From contig JAMXAG010000002.1 in assembly GCA_024281675.1 (NCBI GenBank), positions 124,001 to 188,000 of the forward strand: DNA of 64,000 nucleotides, in the 5' to 3' direction. Origin of the DNA: Nitrosomonas sp. Its GTDB lineage: Bacteria; Pseudomonadota; Gammaproteobacteria; Burkholderiales; Nitrosomonadaceae. Position 1 is the first letter of the stretch. The number at the start of each line of letters is the position of its first letter. Shown here piece after piece: positions 47,574 to 57,298 of the stretch. The translations under genes were made by a program, and so were the position numbers. The notes below the pieces were generated by a model, which was not told the origin of the DNA, ran no database searches, and was given only the letters and a program-made list of their open reading frames with translations.

Positions 47574-48829
47574 AGACCTCTGCACAACCGCGAGAATTTA
47601 GCTGTAGTGACAGAGAAAAATATCCAACTGAGAGTTATTGCACGTCATTTTGGTAGAAAGTGAAGTTTTTTCCTTTTTTTAGGGGAATTTTCCCCCTTAT
47701 GCAACATTTGGACGGATTGCTTCTTCCTTTAACGGTTGGTCTACGAAGATTTTGTTGGCTGCTTTTTTCAGGTTCATGCAGATACTTTTCAGTATGACTT
47801 GGGCGTTGATTTTTAGTGTACCGAAGTAGCTTGCACGTCCCATTCTGAATAGGCGTTTGATTGCGCCGAAATACTGTTCGATAATATAGTGTTTTTGCTG
47901 ATCAATTGATTCGCCAGCTTCTGGCGTGACGAGAGTGGTTCGTCTTGTCGCGCGATGCTCTGATCTTTTGCTTTTCTTAAACTGTCGATTGGCGTTGCTG
48001 GCGGATCCCTTGTCGGTATACACTCGATTCGCCTCGATATGCGCACCATCGATAGCTGCTTCGAAATGCATCATTTCAGGCAGGAGTAATGTGAACCCCG
48101 CGCACATAGCCGTCTTGTGCGTCTACCACCAGGTACTGCGGTAGCCAAACTGCGACTTCTTGCTTTTCTTTAGCCAAGTCGCATCCGGATCCGCACTTTG
48201 TTCTTCGGTACAGCTGATTCCAGGCTGACTGCCATCTTCAAACTGAACAGCCTTACCTTCGGCATCTACCTCCAGTGTGATGCGGTTTTTTAGGGGCGTG
48301 CCGCTGACTCAATCAGCGTGGCATCAATGACCGCTCCTGTCGCACCCTTGATCATCAATCCGTGTGATTGAAGCTGCTCATTAATAGAACCTAGCAAACC
48401 ATCTAGTCGGTCGTTGATTACCAGACGGTTACGGAACCGGGGCACAAAGTGGTTTGTCCGGTATCGCATCCGACAAGGACAATCCACAAAATTGTAGAAA
48501 ATTAATCCGTACACACAGCGCTTGCTCCAACGCAGCATCCGATAAACTATGCCACTGACCCAGCAGGATCGCTTTGAACATCAACAACACATCAAACGGT
48601 TCCTGTCCTCCACCATGCGATAACTCGCGCTTGTATAAACCCGTAAGCTTCGGACGTAACTCCTCCCACTCAATCAGCGCATCAATCTTCATCAGAACAT
48701 TATCTCGCTTCAATCGCTCTGCCAATTCCAGTGTTCCAAAACTCATCTGCATCTTTTGCTCCAACTGTCTTTTAACTACCTCTATTTTAGTTGGTTATTG
48801 CAATAGCAGGGGAGGTTGTGCATGAGTCT
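47574..48829 (-). mobile_element. IS5-family insertion sequence, copy C
   Basis: About 1256 bp, oriented leftward. It is the only copy with a visible target duplication: TTAA at 47570-47573 and 48830-48833. This fixes the element ends at AGACC...AGTCT and fits the YTAR-type 4-bp duplication of IS5-like elements. Compared with A and B it carries several extra small deletions. Confidence 0.88.
47697..48764 (-). pseudogene. IS5-family transposase, multiple frameshifts (copy C)
   Basis: Reading frames are broken near 48440 (an extra G and a missing C around the ETTLC codons), 48290 (altered PRKTILLEV region), 48120 and 48080 (7-bp loss next to GVHTTPANQ), and 47965-47990. N-terminal and C-terminal blocks remain recognisable, including GAVIDATLIES and FRMGRASYFGT. 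It is the most degraded copy. Confidence 0.85.
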
Positions 48830-49031
48830 TTAAAAAGCTTTTATCCAAAGTACATTTAGCCTAGATTTCTTTGAGTAAACTGAAATAGTTTTAAACTTTC
48901 TAACAAAAGCACTTTGGAGATCATTGCTTTAAACCAATCAAGTTCTTAGTTATCGGATCTATAACAAGCTTGAGGCGCTCATGATTTTTTATAAATCATG
49001 ACTAGCCTAATATTCCAGTACCACAACAATA

Positions 49032-49058
49032 AAGCACCCCGCCGCAAGCAGCGGGGAA
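49032..49058 (-). terminator. Candidate terminator of the TonB-receptor operon
   Basis: A GC-rich hairpin (CCCCGC 49037-49042 with GCGGGG 49051-49056), followed on the minus strand by TGCTTTATTGTTG. It is 16 bp past the stop of the gene at 49074, as expected for the end of this leftward operon. Confidence 0.5.
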
Positions 49059-49073
49059 TTGAACCCGTAGAGA

Positions 49074-50195
49074 TTAAAGTCCGGCCTGTACAGCGAAGGT
49101 ATCAAACTCGCCCAAATTATTAATATTGGCACCAAATTCACCACCGATCGCAAAAACATGATTGTCTTTTATACCCACGCAAGTACCATTTTGATAACAC
49201 CGCGCATAATATCCCAGTGCTATGAACGATGTTGCCGCATGCGGCAACAAAGCAGGATAATTGGATTCAGCCCAATTAAACAACTTATCGGCCAATGCAG
49301 TATCAGTATTCGATTGTAGAACTCGCCCGGCTACTGCCTGCTGAAAATCTGTCAATGGCAAACCATTATTAAACATTATCCATAAACTATCGGAAGGCAC
49401 AGGATAATTATCGGTAATTAATTGCAGCTCGACCATATAAGCACCTATGGGTGCATTAGGGGTACCTAGATTAGATTCTATAATCCAATCAAGATGCGTA
49501 TGCAAGGAACCATCAGATCTGACTTCGCCGACAATGAGGGATGAAGCACTGCTTACCCCATGTCGATTGAATATCGTAAATCCTTCAATCGTTTTGGGAA
49601 TACAGAAAATCTGCCCACAATCTTGATTGGGTTGCAAATCCAGGCCACCAGCCAATCGAATTTGTATGCTCTCAGGTGCCAATGTCCATTGGCGGCTTTC
49701 TGTACTCCAATAACTTAAATGACCACTTGCAAGATATCGCACCCGGTCACCGGCCGTCATATCACCTGCAACACTTTCGAATCCTGGACTATCAATCGCT
49801 GTGCGGTCAGGAAAGATACTGAATCCTGATACATAAATCGGTGTGCCGGTCAGCTGATCAATCGGCATTTGCCCAGCAGGCAAACCAAGCGTTTCTGGTT
49901 TTACCAAGCTACACCCTTTTTCAGGACGGCAAAAGCTCGCTTGTACTCGCTGCTCTATAGTCCTGACTTCAATATGTTGATGCAATTCACCTGCGAATAC
50001 AATCAGTGGATTCAATAAATAGAATCCAATCAAGCTACTAATAGCTATATTAGGCAACTTAAAAAAAAGCTTAGAAATAAAATTGGATAGCGTAAACATA
50101 TTAAGAATTAAGTAAAAGTTGGTTGAATTTGTAAGTTCATATGAAGTGAAACCATCAAATAAATTTTCTGAGATTTTCAATTTACTCCTGTGCAT
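49074..50195 (-). CDS. Secreted all-beta protein, partner of the TonB receptor (paralogue 2)
   Basis: A 373-residue secreted protein. A long N-terminus precedes a hydrophobic signal ending IVFAG, so the mature protein starts GELHQHIEV. It is a paralogue of the gene at 52450: both have a GF...WS-E--QW region, an H-rich strand (SLHTHLD here), GAYMV and SD---IMF, then the same C-terminal domain (LFNWAESNYPALLPH, GYYARCYQNGTCVGIKD, FAIGGEFG). Last gene of the operon, 42 bp after the receptor. Start is uncertain: ATG 50195, or ATG 50099 at the signal peptide. It may bind metal or cap the receptor; that is inference. Confidence 0.65.
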   Translation of the reverse strand: MHRSKLKISENLFDGFTSYELTNSTNFYLILNMFTLSNFISKLFFKLPNIAISSLIGFYLLNPLIVFAGELHQHIEVRTIEQRVQASFCRPEKGCSLVKPETLGLPAGQMPIDQLTGTPIYVSGFSIFPDRTAIDSPGFESVAGDMTAGDRVRYLASGHLSYWSTESRQWTLAPESIQIRLAGGLDLQPNQDCGQIFCIPKTIEGFTIFNRHGVSSASSLIVGEVRSDGSLHTHLDWIIESNLGTPNAPIGAYMVELQLITDNYPVPSDSLWIMFNNGLPLTDFQQAVAGRVLQSNTDTALADKLFNWAESNYPALLPHAATSFIALGYYARCYQNGTCVGIKDNHVFAIGGEFGANINNLGEFDTFAVQAGL

Positions 50196-50237
50196 AACAT
50201 CAATTCCCTAGGAATACAGAATTCGTTTTAAGGACGA

Positions 50238-52466
50238 CTAGAATGTTGCACTCATTCCTACTTGAGCGCTAAATCCAGCTTCAGGTGCAAAATTCCGTAA
50301 AAAAGACGTTGAGTTTCTTATGGTCGTGTTAGTCATATTTGAAAGTTTAGCGAAGAAAAGGATTTTTCTGTGATCGGACATCTTCCAATCGTAAGTTAAA
50401 TCCAGATCTAATCGATGATAATTCGGCGTTTCAGTTTCCAGATTCCCTGGTCTATTTTGCTCCAATGCATGGGTATAGCGTAAACCTCCCCGCCACTGCA
50501 TCCATTGAAATCCTACTTCCCCACCGAATCGTAGTGGTGGAAGCCTAGGAACATCGCCAAGAGCGCCATTCTGAAACCAGCCACGCACATAATCAGAAAA
50601 CAGGGTTAAACGAGGACTAAAGGGTGAACTCAAGCGGGGATGAGCGGTAATCTCAGCTTCATAACCCCAGAAATTTGCATGATTAGCTTGATAACCAAAA
50701 ACAGGTAAGCAATTCCTCAAATTCGCACAAGTTTGTTGAAAACGCGGTGGATCTGGTGCGAAATTAAAAAAGAAACCCTGGTTCTCCAAATAAATAAAAT
50801 CTTGTATCGATTTGTAATAGCCATTGGCAAGGAAAGAGGCATGTTTACCTGCAAAACGCAATCCTAGCTCATAGTGATTCGTTTGCTCTGCATTAAGATT
50901 CAGGCGACCGAGCTCAAAGCTACGAGTAGCAAAATGAGGACCTGAAGCAAAGAGTTCTTGCACATCCGGTGCTCGTTGAGCATGTTGCCAATTTAAATAT
51001 AGCGAAGTTTGTGGAAGAATTTCATAATTTAGGCTCGCAGCTAATGAGTAAGTAAGATAATTTAATGTATTTGGCAAAGGTAATGGTGCCGAAATTCCTG
51101 CCATTCTAACCTCATTGCTCTTGGGGTTCGTTGTTTGGTGCTCAATACGGGCACCTACTTCAAGATTAAGTCGATCCGTAATAAAAAGAGTCTCCGTTAG
51201 AAAAAATCCTAACGAATCGGTATTCGTACTAGGTGTAAACGTTTCGATTCCTGTGGCTGAAAAATTACGATTCTGCCATTGCATACCAAAAACACCATCC
51301 AGCCAGCTACCTCGTTGATGGTTCATCTCCAAACGAGATTCCCATACGGAATTCTTAAACTGAGTCAGTGAAGAACTCCTATCAGTAATACCTTTATCAT
51401 AATCCCTATGATCGTAATCAATATAGCTCAGTTTTGCTTTTATTTTAGGCAATGATGGCCAGTATGTTTTCAACAAGCCATCTAAATCATATCGACGCTG
51501 GGACATATCAATCCTAATGGCTTCTTGTGAAGTTCTTGTACCGTCGGTATGACCAGGAACACCCGGTGGAATACCATAATTTCTCGTCATTTCATGATAG
51601 CTTCCACCCAAATGCCCATGTTTACCGATCATTGATAGCCCAGCAGATCCTCCCTGACTGTTGGCATTACTATTTTGAATCACTTTCGAGCTATTCGTCT
51701 CAGGGTCAACCTGGAATTGTTGCCGGATCGCAGCTTCATCCAAAGCAGCTCCAGGAATACGGGTATTATTCGAGGAACGTTGAAAATAATCGATATGAAT
51801 CGCAAAATTACCTCTGCCAATATCCAAACCGATCATGCTGGATTTATCTGAAGAATTATGGTCATAACGAAAATCCATTCGACCAGCAGCGCCATTAAGA
51901 GGAATCTTTTCAGGTATACGTTGATGTTTAATATCAACCATACCGCCAATCGCATTACCACCATAACGGAGGGTTGCAGGCCCCCTTAGCACGGTAATAC
52001 TATCTGCCAACATTGTTTCAAACGCAACCGCCAGATCAGGACTTAACGCAGAAAGATCATGTGCGCCAATCCCATTTTGCATGATTCTGACGCGAGGACC
52101 ACTCATACCGCGGATGACCGGTTGACCAACACCAGGCCCATAAGATAGATTACTAACACCCATTTCACGCTCTAGCGTTTTACCAAGGGTTTCGCCGGTG
52201 TGAACACGGAGTTCCCGACTCTCTAGCTTCTGTATCGGTTCGGCACTGATTTCCGTAGCTTCAATCGTAATTGTTTTAAGCTTGACAGGCTCTTGCTGCG
52301 AATTAGGGGAAGTTTGATTCTGGGTATTCGTATTGTTTTCTGCTATCGATTTTTTTTGTCCGCCTTGATCCTTTGATAACGCAGAATCACTCAAAAAAAA
52401 CAAAGTGATCAAAAGAATGCATGGGAATAATAAGCTCGACAAAACTTCATTAAAGCCCCGCTGCAT
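50238..52466 (-). CDS. ZnuD-like TonB-dependent outer-membrane receptor
   Basis: A 742-residue TonB-dependent receptor: signal peptide (ending SALSK), plug at about 65-200 and 22-strand barrel ending in SATF. The plug reads HTGETLGKTLEREMGVSNL, then GVGQPVIRGMSGPRVRIMQNG and LRGPATLRYGG, and the C-terminus carries NSTSFLRNFAPEAG. These segments match ZnuD-type receptors, which import Zn2+ (some relatives may take other metals). Loop cysteines (CANLRNC) may form a disulfide. It overlaps the upstream gene by 17 bp, so translation is coupled. TonB/ExbBD are not in the window. Confidence 0.83.
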   Translation of the reverse strand: MQRGFNEVLSSLLFPCILLITLFFLSDSALSKDQGGQKKSIAENNTNTQNQTSPNSQQEPVKLKTITIEATEISAEPIQKLESRELRVHTGETLGKTLEREMGVSNLSYGPGVGQPVIRGMSGPRVRIMQNGIGAHDLSALSPDLAVAFETMLADSITVLRGPATLRYGGNAIGGMVDIKHQRIPEKIPLNGAAGRMDFRYDHNSSDKSSMIGLDIGRGNFAIHIDYFQRSSNNTRIPGAALDEAAIRQQFQVDPETNSSKVIQNSNANSQGGSAGLSMIGKHGHLGGSYHEMTRNYGIPPGVPGHTDGTRTSQEAIRIDMSQRRYDLDGLLKTYWPSLPKIKAKLSYIDYDHRDYDKGITDRSSSLTQFKNSVWESRLEMNHQRGSWLDGVFGMQWQNRNFSATGIETFTPSTNTDSLGFFLTETLFITDRLNLEVGARIEHQTTNPKSNEVRMAGISAPLPLPNTLNYLTYSLAASLNYEILPQTSLYLNWQHAQRAPDVQELFASGPHFATRSFELGRLNLNAEQTNHYELGLRFAGKHASFLANGYYKSIQDFIYLENQGFFFNFAPDPPRFQQTCANLRNCLPVFGYQANHANFWGYEAEITAHPRLSSPFSPRLTLFSDYVRGWFQNGALGDVPRLPPLRFGGEVGFQWMQWRGGLRYTHALEQNRPGNLETETPNYHRLDLDLTYDWKMSDHRKILFFAKLSNMTNTTIRNSTSFLRNFAPEAGFSAQVGMSATF

Positions 52467-53406
52467 TGTAAAAAACTCCTATTGAACCTTGGCTGGCTAG
52501 ATCTCCCAGAACTCCACCCACAGTGTAAATATTACCGTCCTTGCTACCGACGCAAACAGAGTTATCGTAGCATCGAGCATAGTATCCAGAAATAAATCGG
52601 CTTTCTGCCGGATGAGGAAATAACTGGCTATATTGTGATTCTGCCCAATCAAAAAGTGTATCCATGCGGTTATAATCATTTAATTCAACAGTTGGCACCA
52701 CCTTCATAGCCTGAGACAATGCCAAGCGATCAAAGCTCTTTTGGGCATTAATGTGAAAAATTAATGCAAATGGATCGGAAGGTTTATAAAGAATATGCTC
52801 ACCCGAATCATCTACCCCTAAAACATTAATAAAAACCATATAAGCTCCATCTTCAGGTACAGATCCATCTGGTTTTTGTATTCGGAAAATAACATGCGCT
52901 TCGAAGCTACTACTGCTCGTCAATTTCTCGATAAATCCTTGCGATCCTTTACCTTCCTTATCGCTCACCATTTTTTCATCAGATAATCGACTAATTACTA
53001 TTCGTTCTGAAAAACCATCTCGTAACCACTGTGATTGCTCACTTGACCATCTCAATAATGTGCTCTCGATTTGATAGCCTAAAATACCTCCTTGATCAAA
53101 ATCGATCCCAGTAAATCCCGAATCTCCCATGCGATAAGGTGTGAGCGTATCAGTAAAAGGAATGACAAATGCGGTATAGTCACCCAACGGTTTTCCCTGC
53201 CGCCGGATATCAATTTCAATTTTGCCATCGCGCCACGCAAACCCCATATTCGGCTCACCCTCATGAGCCATGGCCACTACACTGAAAAAAAGCAAAAATA
53301 ATCCGACGAAAATACATTTAATCAATTGAATGCTCCAGAAAATTTCTAAAGAAGATCTGCTGATATGAGTCACTGAATGAATCTCCATCAATTGAAAAAT
53401 TTTCAA
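52450..53406 (-). CDS. Secreted all-beta protein, mature N-terminal His (paralogue 1)
   Basis: A 318-residue secreted protein, first gene of the receptor operon. The signal peptide ends VVAMA, giving a mature N-terminus HEGEPNMG. Body: beta-rich domain with a WSSEQSQW strand and AHVIF, then a C-terminal domain (LFDWAESQYSQLFPHP, GYYARCYDNSVCVGSKDG, YTVGGVLG) also present in its paralogue at 49074. The family is unknown to me. The operator palindrome at 53564 lies about 160 bp upstream. The start is a TTG at 53406 or ATG at 53388; neither has a clear ribosome binding site. Confidence 0.65.
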   Translation of the reverse strand: MKIFQLMEIHSVTHISRSSLEIFWSIQLIKCIFVGLFLLFFSVVAMAHEGEPNMGFAWRDGKIEIDIRRQGKPLGDYTAFVIPFTDTLTPYRMGDSGFTGIDFDQGGILGYQIESTLLRWSSEQSQWLRDGFSERIVISRLSDEKMVSDKEGKGSQGFIEKLTSSSSFEAHVIFRIQKPDGSVPEDGAYMVFINVLGVDDSGEHILYKPSDPFALIFHINAQKSFDRLALSQAMKVVPTVELNDYNRMDTLFDWAESQYSQLFPHPAESRFISGYYARCYDNSVCVGSKDGNIYTVGGVLGDLASQGSIGVFYNAAGL

Positions 53407-53800
53407 TTTTTCTTTTCTTAAGCAGTTTACAATTTATGTAACTGAGAACTCATTTGATGGAGTGTCTGTAGTATCTCTTGAAAGAAATACGCTATGAACT
53501 CGTTTGATAAATTTCTACAAAAATAAATTAGCGCGATCCTATGTGATCAATGGATAAATATCAATGCGACAAAATGTCGCATGGCTTCTGTCCGGTTTTA
53601 TCACTAAAATTGGTGCTCTTTCTTTTTTCTCTAAACTATTCAATGAAAGCGGTTGTAGCCTATACGCGACTTGGTTGGCACTTTCGGTTGTTTTGGTAAG
53701 CATGGGAGAGTGCTTTACGCCGCCGCTGCGAAATACTCAAGATGTTGTGTTGGTACGAAGTTGCCGGAACAATATAGTCTGTACGAATCCCAATAATCCG
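53407..53800. other. Intergenic/promoter region of the receptor operon
   Basis: About 390 bp between two leftward genes. It holds the operator at 53564-53582. A rightward 90-codon frame opens inside the palindrome itself but has no ribosome binding site and is likely chance. The remainder is AT-rich without other structure. Confidence 0.45.
53564..53582. promoter_or_regulatory. Palindromic operator 3
   Basis: ATGCGACAAAATGTCGCAT, identical over 19 bp to operator 1, 28 kb away. It is 158 bp upstream of the first gene of the ZnuD-like receptor operon, the best functional clue that the regulon concerns metal. Confidence 0.8.
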
Positions 53801-56140
53801 TTACATCAACTCTGTTGTCAGATGAACGCCAACTAATTGGACCGATTCACCCAGAACACCATCGTTCACAAAATCATTTGAAGTAGGACTATTTGTTCGA
53901 ATACTGGCACTCTCACTCGCAAAACTACGGCCAAATATCACATATCCGGCACCAGAATTAATGATGCCACCGTCACCGAAAGGCGCTCCAATAATCAAAT
54001 CATCAAATCCGTCATTATTGACATCACCTGCACTACTAACCGACTTACCGAACGCATCGCCGAGAGTCAACCCATCCAGAGAAAGCCCCTCACTGCTGCT
54101 CAATTCAGTTAAATTTAGCGAAGCACTAAAACCGGATGCTTTACCAAACACCACGTAACTGGCACCTGAATCTTCACCATTCGAATCTACCCCATATGCA
54201 CCGATGATCAAATCATCAAATCCATCACCATTAAAATCCCCAGCGGAGCTGACCGATCTACCGGATAAATCTCCAGCTGCCCCACCTTCCAAACGGAAAC
54301 CATTACTACCATCCAAGTTGGATAAATTGGATGTAGCTTCAAAACCAGATGCCTTACCAAACACCACATAACTGGCACCTGAATCTTCACCATTAGTATC
54401 AGTTTGTCTGGCGCCAATAATCACGTCATCAAATCCATCACCATTGACATCGCCCGCACTATCGACTGAATAACCCGCTTGGTCTCCTTCTGCTTCTCCA
54501 TTTAGACTAAATCCGTTATCGCCATTCAATTCAGTTAGATCTACGACAGCACCGAAACCCGAGGCTTTTCCAAATAGCACATAACTTGTGCCAGTTCCTC
54601 CATAATAAGAGCCGCCAATTAAATCGCTAAATCCGTCACCATTAATATCACCCGCACTGACACCATTGCCAAACTGCGCTCCTTCCAATGATCCTTCAAT
54701 TTTAAAACCGTTGCTTCCATTAAGATTGGACAAATCTAACGTCGCATCGAAACCAGTCGTTTTACCAAAAACCACATAGCTATTACCAGCTCCAGTACCA
54801 TTTGGATTGGTTGCAGTAGGTGCGCCGATGATTAAATCATCAATATCATCTCCATTAACATCTCCCGCACGACTAAGAGACCATCCTAATAAAAGACCTT
54901 CTTCATCATCAACATTCATCCGAAAACCATTACTGCCATCTAAGCTAGACAAATCCAGCGTAGCGCTAAATCCTGAAGCTTTGCCAAAGATGACATAAGT
55001 ATAGCCAGCATCTTTACCCTGAACATCAGACATAGCCGCTGAAATTAATAAATCATCAAATCCATCCCCATTGATATCTCCAGCAGTACCCACTGCTTGA
55101 CCTGCTGCATCACCACCCGCCACACCATTAAGACGAAAACCGTTACTCCCATCCAAACTCGATAAAGGAAGCGTTGCGCCAAAACCTGTAGCTTTACCAA
55201 ACACCACAAAACTGGCGCCAGAGTAAAAATCATCAAAATTATGCGGCGCACCAATGACGAGATCATCGAACTCATCACCATTCATATCGCCCGCGCTGCC
55301 TACAGATTCACCCGTATCATCACTCGTTGATATACCATCCAGACGAAACCCATTACTACCATTGAGATCCGCTAAATTGATGGATCTACCAGCGTTATTA
55401 AGCAGACTATCGATGGCTGTTTTAGCAGTCGCTACCGTGACAACATCCGCGGTAACACCTGCCAATACTTGCTGGAGTGTCGCCAGATTGGTTGATGATC
55501 CGGCTTTTTCAATCGAATAATAGCGCGACACCTCAATACGGTTATCAAATTGTGTGGCAGTAGCCCCCCATACCAGATCAGCATGATCCATGCCGTCGAG
55601 TGCGGTAACTGCCCAATCGACCATTTGACCAAACGTCAGGCCGGCAGCCTGCTGCGCAAGGATGTAGTCGACCGCGCCCGTTTTGTCATCCGAAGTCACC
55701 GTATCTCCCACCAAGTTATCAACTATCCTGGTTGCATTGTTGGTGTTGTATGCTAATGCTGCAGCTCCCCAATCGGCATCGGATTCGGGAAAACCGCCCA
55801 ACAGGCCCGTTATTTCCACAATCATTTCTGCTTGTGTTGCGCCAGCATTCATGCGATCCAAGATATAGTCGATCGCAATCGTTTTATTTGCTTCCGTAGC
55901 GCGATCCGCGATCAAGTCATTGATGAATGCTTTCGCAAACGCTTCAGGCGTCAAATCATCAGCATAATTTTTGCCCAAAAATAATTCATTGCCAGCAAGG
56001 GATTGCGCGATATCCGCCAACGATTTCTCGGCTTCCAATTGCGAACCCATCGCGTCCAAAAAAATTGCGCCAGGCGATGCATTGAACATCGCCTGAACCA
56101 TTTGGAGAAGTGAGGTTTGTTGTTGTTCTGTCAGTGCCAT
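53801..56140 (-). CDS. FG-GAP repeat (integrin alpha-like) surface protein
   Basis: A 779-residue protein without an N-terminal signal peptide. The first 250 residues form helical repeats of the S-layer/DUF4214-like type (AKAFINDLIADR, AVDYILAQQAAG, TFGQMVDWA). About seven FG-GAP repeats follow, each with L--LDGSNGFRL, then S-GDVNGDGFDDLIIGA and YVVFGKASGF. The DxNGDGxDD loops bind Ca2+. Likely exported by type I secretion and displayed at the surface, where it might adhere or scaffold. It starts only 41 bp after the DUF1775-like gene C and so probably belongs to that operon. Confidence 0.82.
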   Translation of the reverse strand: MALTEQQQTSLLQMVQAMFNASPGAIFLDAMGSQLEAEKSLADIAQSLAGNELFLGKNYADDLTPEAFAKAFINDLIADRATEANKTIAIDYILDRMNAGATQAEMIVEITGLLGGFPESDADWGAAALAYNTNNATRIVDNLVGDTVTSDDKTGAVDYILAQQAAGLTFGQMVDWAVTALDGMDHADLVWGATATQFDNRIEVSRYYSIEKAGSSTNLATLQQVLAGVTADVVTVATAKTAIDSLLNNAGRSINLADLNGSNGFRLDGISTSDDTGESVGSAGDMNGDEFDDLVIGAPHNFDDFYSGASFVVFGKATGFGATLPLSSLDGSNGFRLNGVAGGDAAGQAVGTAGDINGDGFDDLLISAAMSDVQGKDAGYTYVIFGKASGFSATLDLSSLDGSNGFRMNVDDEEGLLLGWSLSRAGDVNGDDIDDLIIGAPTATNPNGTGAGNSYVVFGKTTGFDATLDLSNLNGSNGFKIEGSLEGAQFGNGVSAGDINGDGFSDLIGGSYYGGTGTSYVLFGKASGFGAVVDLTELNGDNGFSLNGEAEGDQAGYSVDSAGDVNGDGFDDVIIGARQTDTNGEDSGASYVVFGKASGFEATSNLSNLDGSNGFRLEGGAAGDLSGRSVSSAGDFNGDGFDDLIIGAYGVDSNGEDSGASYVVFGKASGFSASLNLTELSSSEGLSLDGLTLGDAFGKSVSSAGDVNNDGFDDLIIGAPFGDGGIINSGAGYVIFGRSFASESASIRTNSPTSNDFVNDGVLGESVQLVGVHLTTELM

Positions 56141-56181
56141 TGCATTATTTCCTTAAATTCTTAGTTATCTACTGTGATCAA

Positions 56182-56949
56182 TCAGGGTTGTGGCCATACT
56201 TGTACGCCATTGAATTGGATCGGCATATCGCGATCCACTTGTGCGGCGGAAGGTCTCACCGATACGTTCTGGCCTGCAGCACAAGATTCCGGCAAGGGAT
56301 TGGCTTCCAAATCACGGTTGACTGTAAAAAATACAGGAAAATCAAAGGCGTGCCCCCCAGGAGTTCCGTCATACTTTGAACCAACCGCTGGAGTCCAAAA
56401 ACTTACCGCATTGTCACTATTGATGTCATCAATACCGGTTATTTTGCAGATATCGGCCGCAGCGACCGCAAACCGAATTGTTTTGGCACACGATTCCGGC
56501 TTAATTGTTATGGCACTAGAAACGAATGGAATACGACCAAACAAGTGAGGTGCTATCGTTCGACCGCCACCGGTCCAGAATCCGAGCACATTTCCAAGAG
56601 CATCGCGTTTGGTATCTTGTTCACTGAATACTGAACGATCCTGGTATAACTGAATGACATTTCCCCAGTTTGTTACGAAATCGCTTAATGGGCCACTGTA
56701 AGGATTACCGTTGGTTGTAATGGTTGAATCAACACCATCTGGGAAAACAATGCTTGAGCCAATCACAGCATTATCGCCGCAGCCATGCGTAATCACGAGA
56801 TAGTTTTCCGATTTCTTGCCTTCAGTAATTTGTGCAGGTTCGATTACGGTATGAGCAACTGCACTCTGATAGGCAAAACCTGTCAGCACAATGAAAATGA
56901 ATGCCAGAAAGCTTTGATTGATTATTCGAGATAACAATACGTTTCGCAT
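56182..56949 (-). CDS. Secreted DUF1775/YcnI-like protein C, mature N-terminal His
   Basis: A 255-residue secreted protein. The signal peptide ends QSAVA, leaving HTVIEPAQI as mature N-terminus. The family pattern is complete: EGKKSENYLVITHGCGDN, SSIVFPDGVDST, ESCAKTI, DICKITG, FWTPAVGSKYDG, RDLEANPLPESC, VDRDMPI and VWP at the end. It is closest to protein B at 26851. AAGGAGACGAATT before ATG 56949 is a strong site. The operator at 57110 lies 161 bp upstream and is shared with the divergent gene D. Confidence 0.72.
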   Translation of the reverse strand: MRNVLLSRIINQSFLAFIFIVLTGFAYQSAVAHTVIEPAQITEGKKSENYLVITHGCGDNAVIGSSIVFPDGVDSTITTNGNPYSGPLSDFVTNWGNVIQLYQDRSVFSEQDTKRDALGNVLGFWTGGGRTIAPHLFGRIPFVSSAITIKPESCAKTIRFAVAAADICKITGIDDINSDNAVSFWTPAVGSKYDGTPGGHAFDFPVFFTVNRDLEANPLPESCAAGQNVSVRPSAAQVDRDMPIQFNGVQVWPQP

Positions 56950-57298
56950 AATTCGTCTCCTTGATGAGTTATTTTTTTAATATTCGGAGTAGTGAGAGAG
57001 AACTGCGCACTGCAGAAAATCGAGTGATAAACATGAAACGACTGCTCATCCAAAAAACACTACTCGGTTAATAGCGAGGCATTATCAGCGATCGGTGTAT
57101 TGTTAACAATGTGACAAATTGTCGCATTGATTTAAACATTTTCCTCAATCAGCATATCGCTGGAATCTAGGTTTAAATAATGAATTTTCTGAAACCGATT
57201 CTTAGAAAGTGCTTTTCTACCAATAACTGATTTTTTACTTAAAACAAATAAATTACGAGAACGCACTGATTACATAATTTTTCAAACAAGAGGTGTCT
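56950..57298. promoter_or_regulatory. Divergent promoter region of genes C and D
   Basis: About 350 bp between two divergent DUF1775-like genes. The palindrome at 57110-57126 lies almost centrally, 161 bp from one start and 173 bp from the other. No other element is recognised. Confidence 0.55.
57110..57126. promoter_or_regulatory. Palindromic operator 4
   Basis: TGTGACAAATTGTCGCA, one mismatch from the perfect 8-1-8 palindrome. Its central place between two divergent secreted-protein genes suggests control of both. Confidence 0.75.

Noticed and set aside
53564-53836. Rightward 90-codon frame starting at the ATG inside operator 3
   Set aside because: No ribosome binding site, irregular Cys-rich composition, and the ATG is part of a palindrome conserved elsewhere without a frame. 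Most likely chance.
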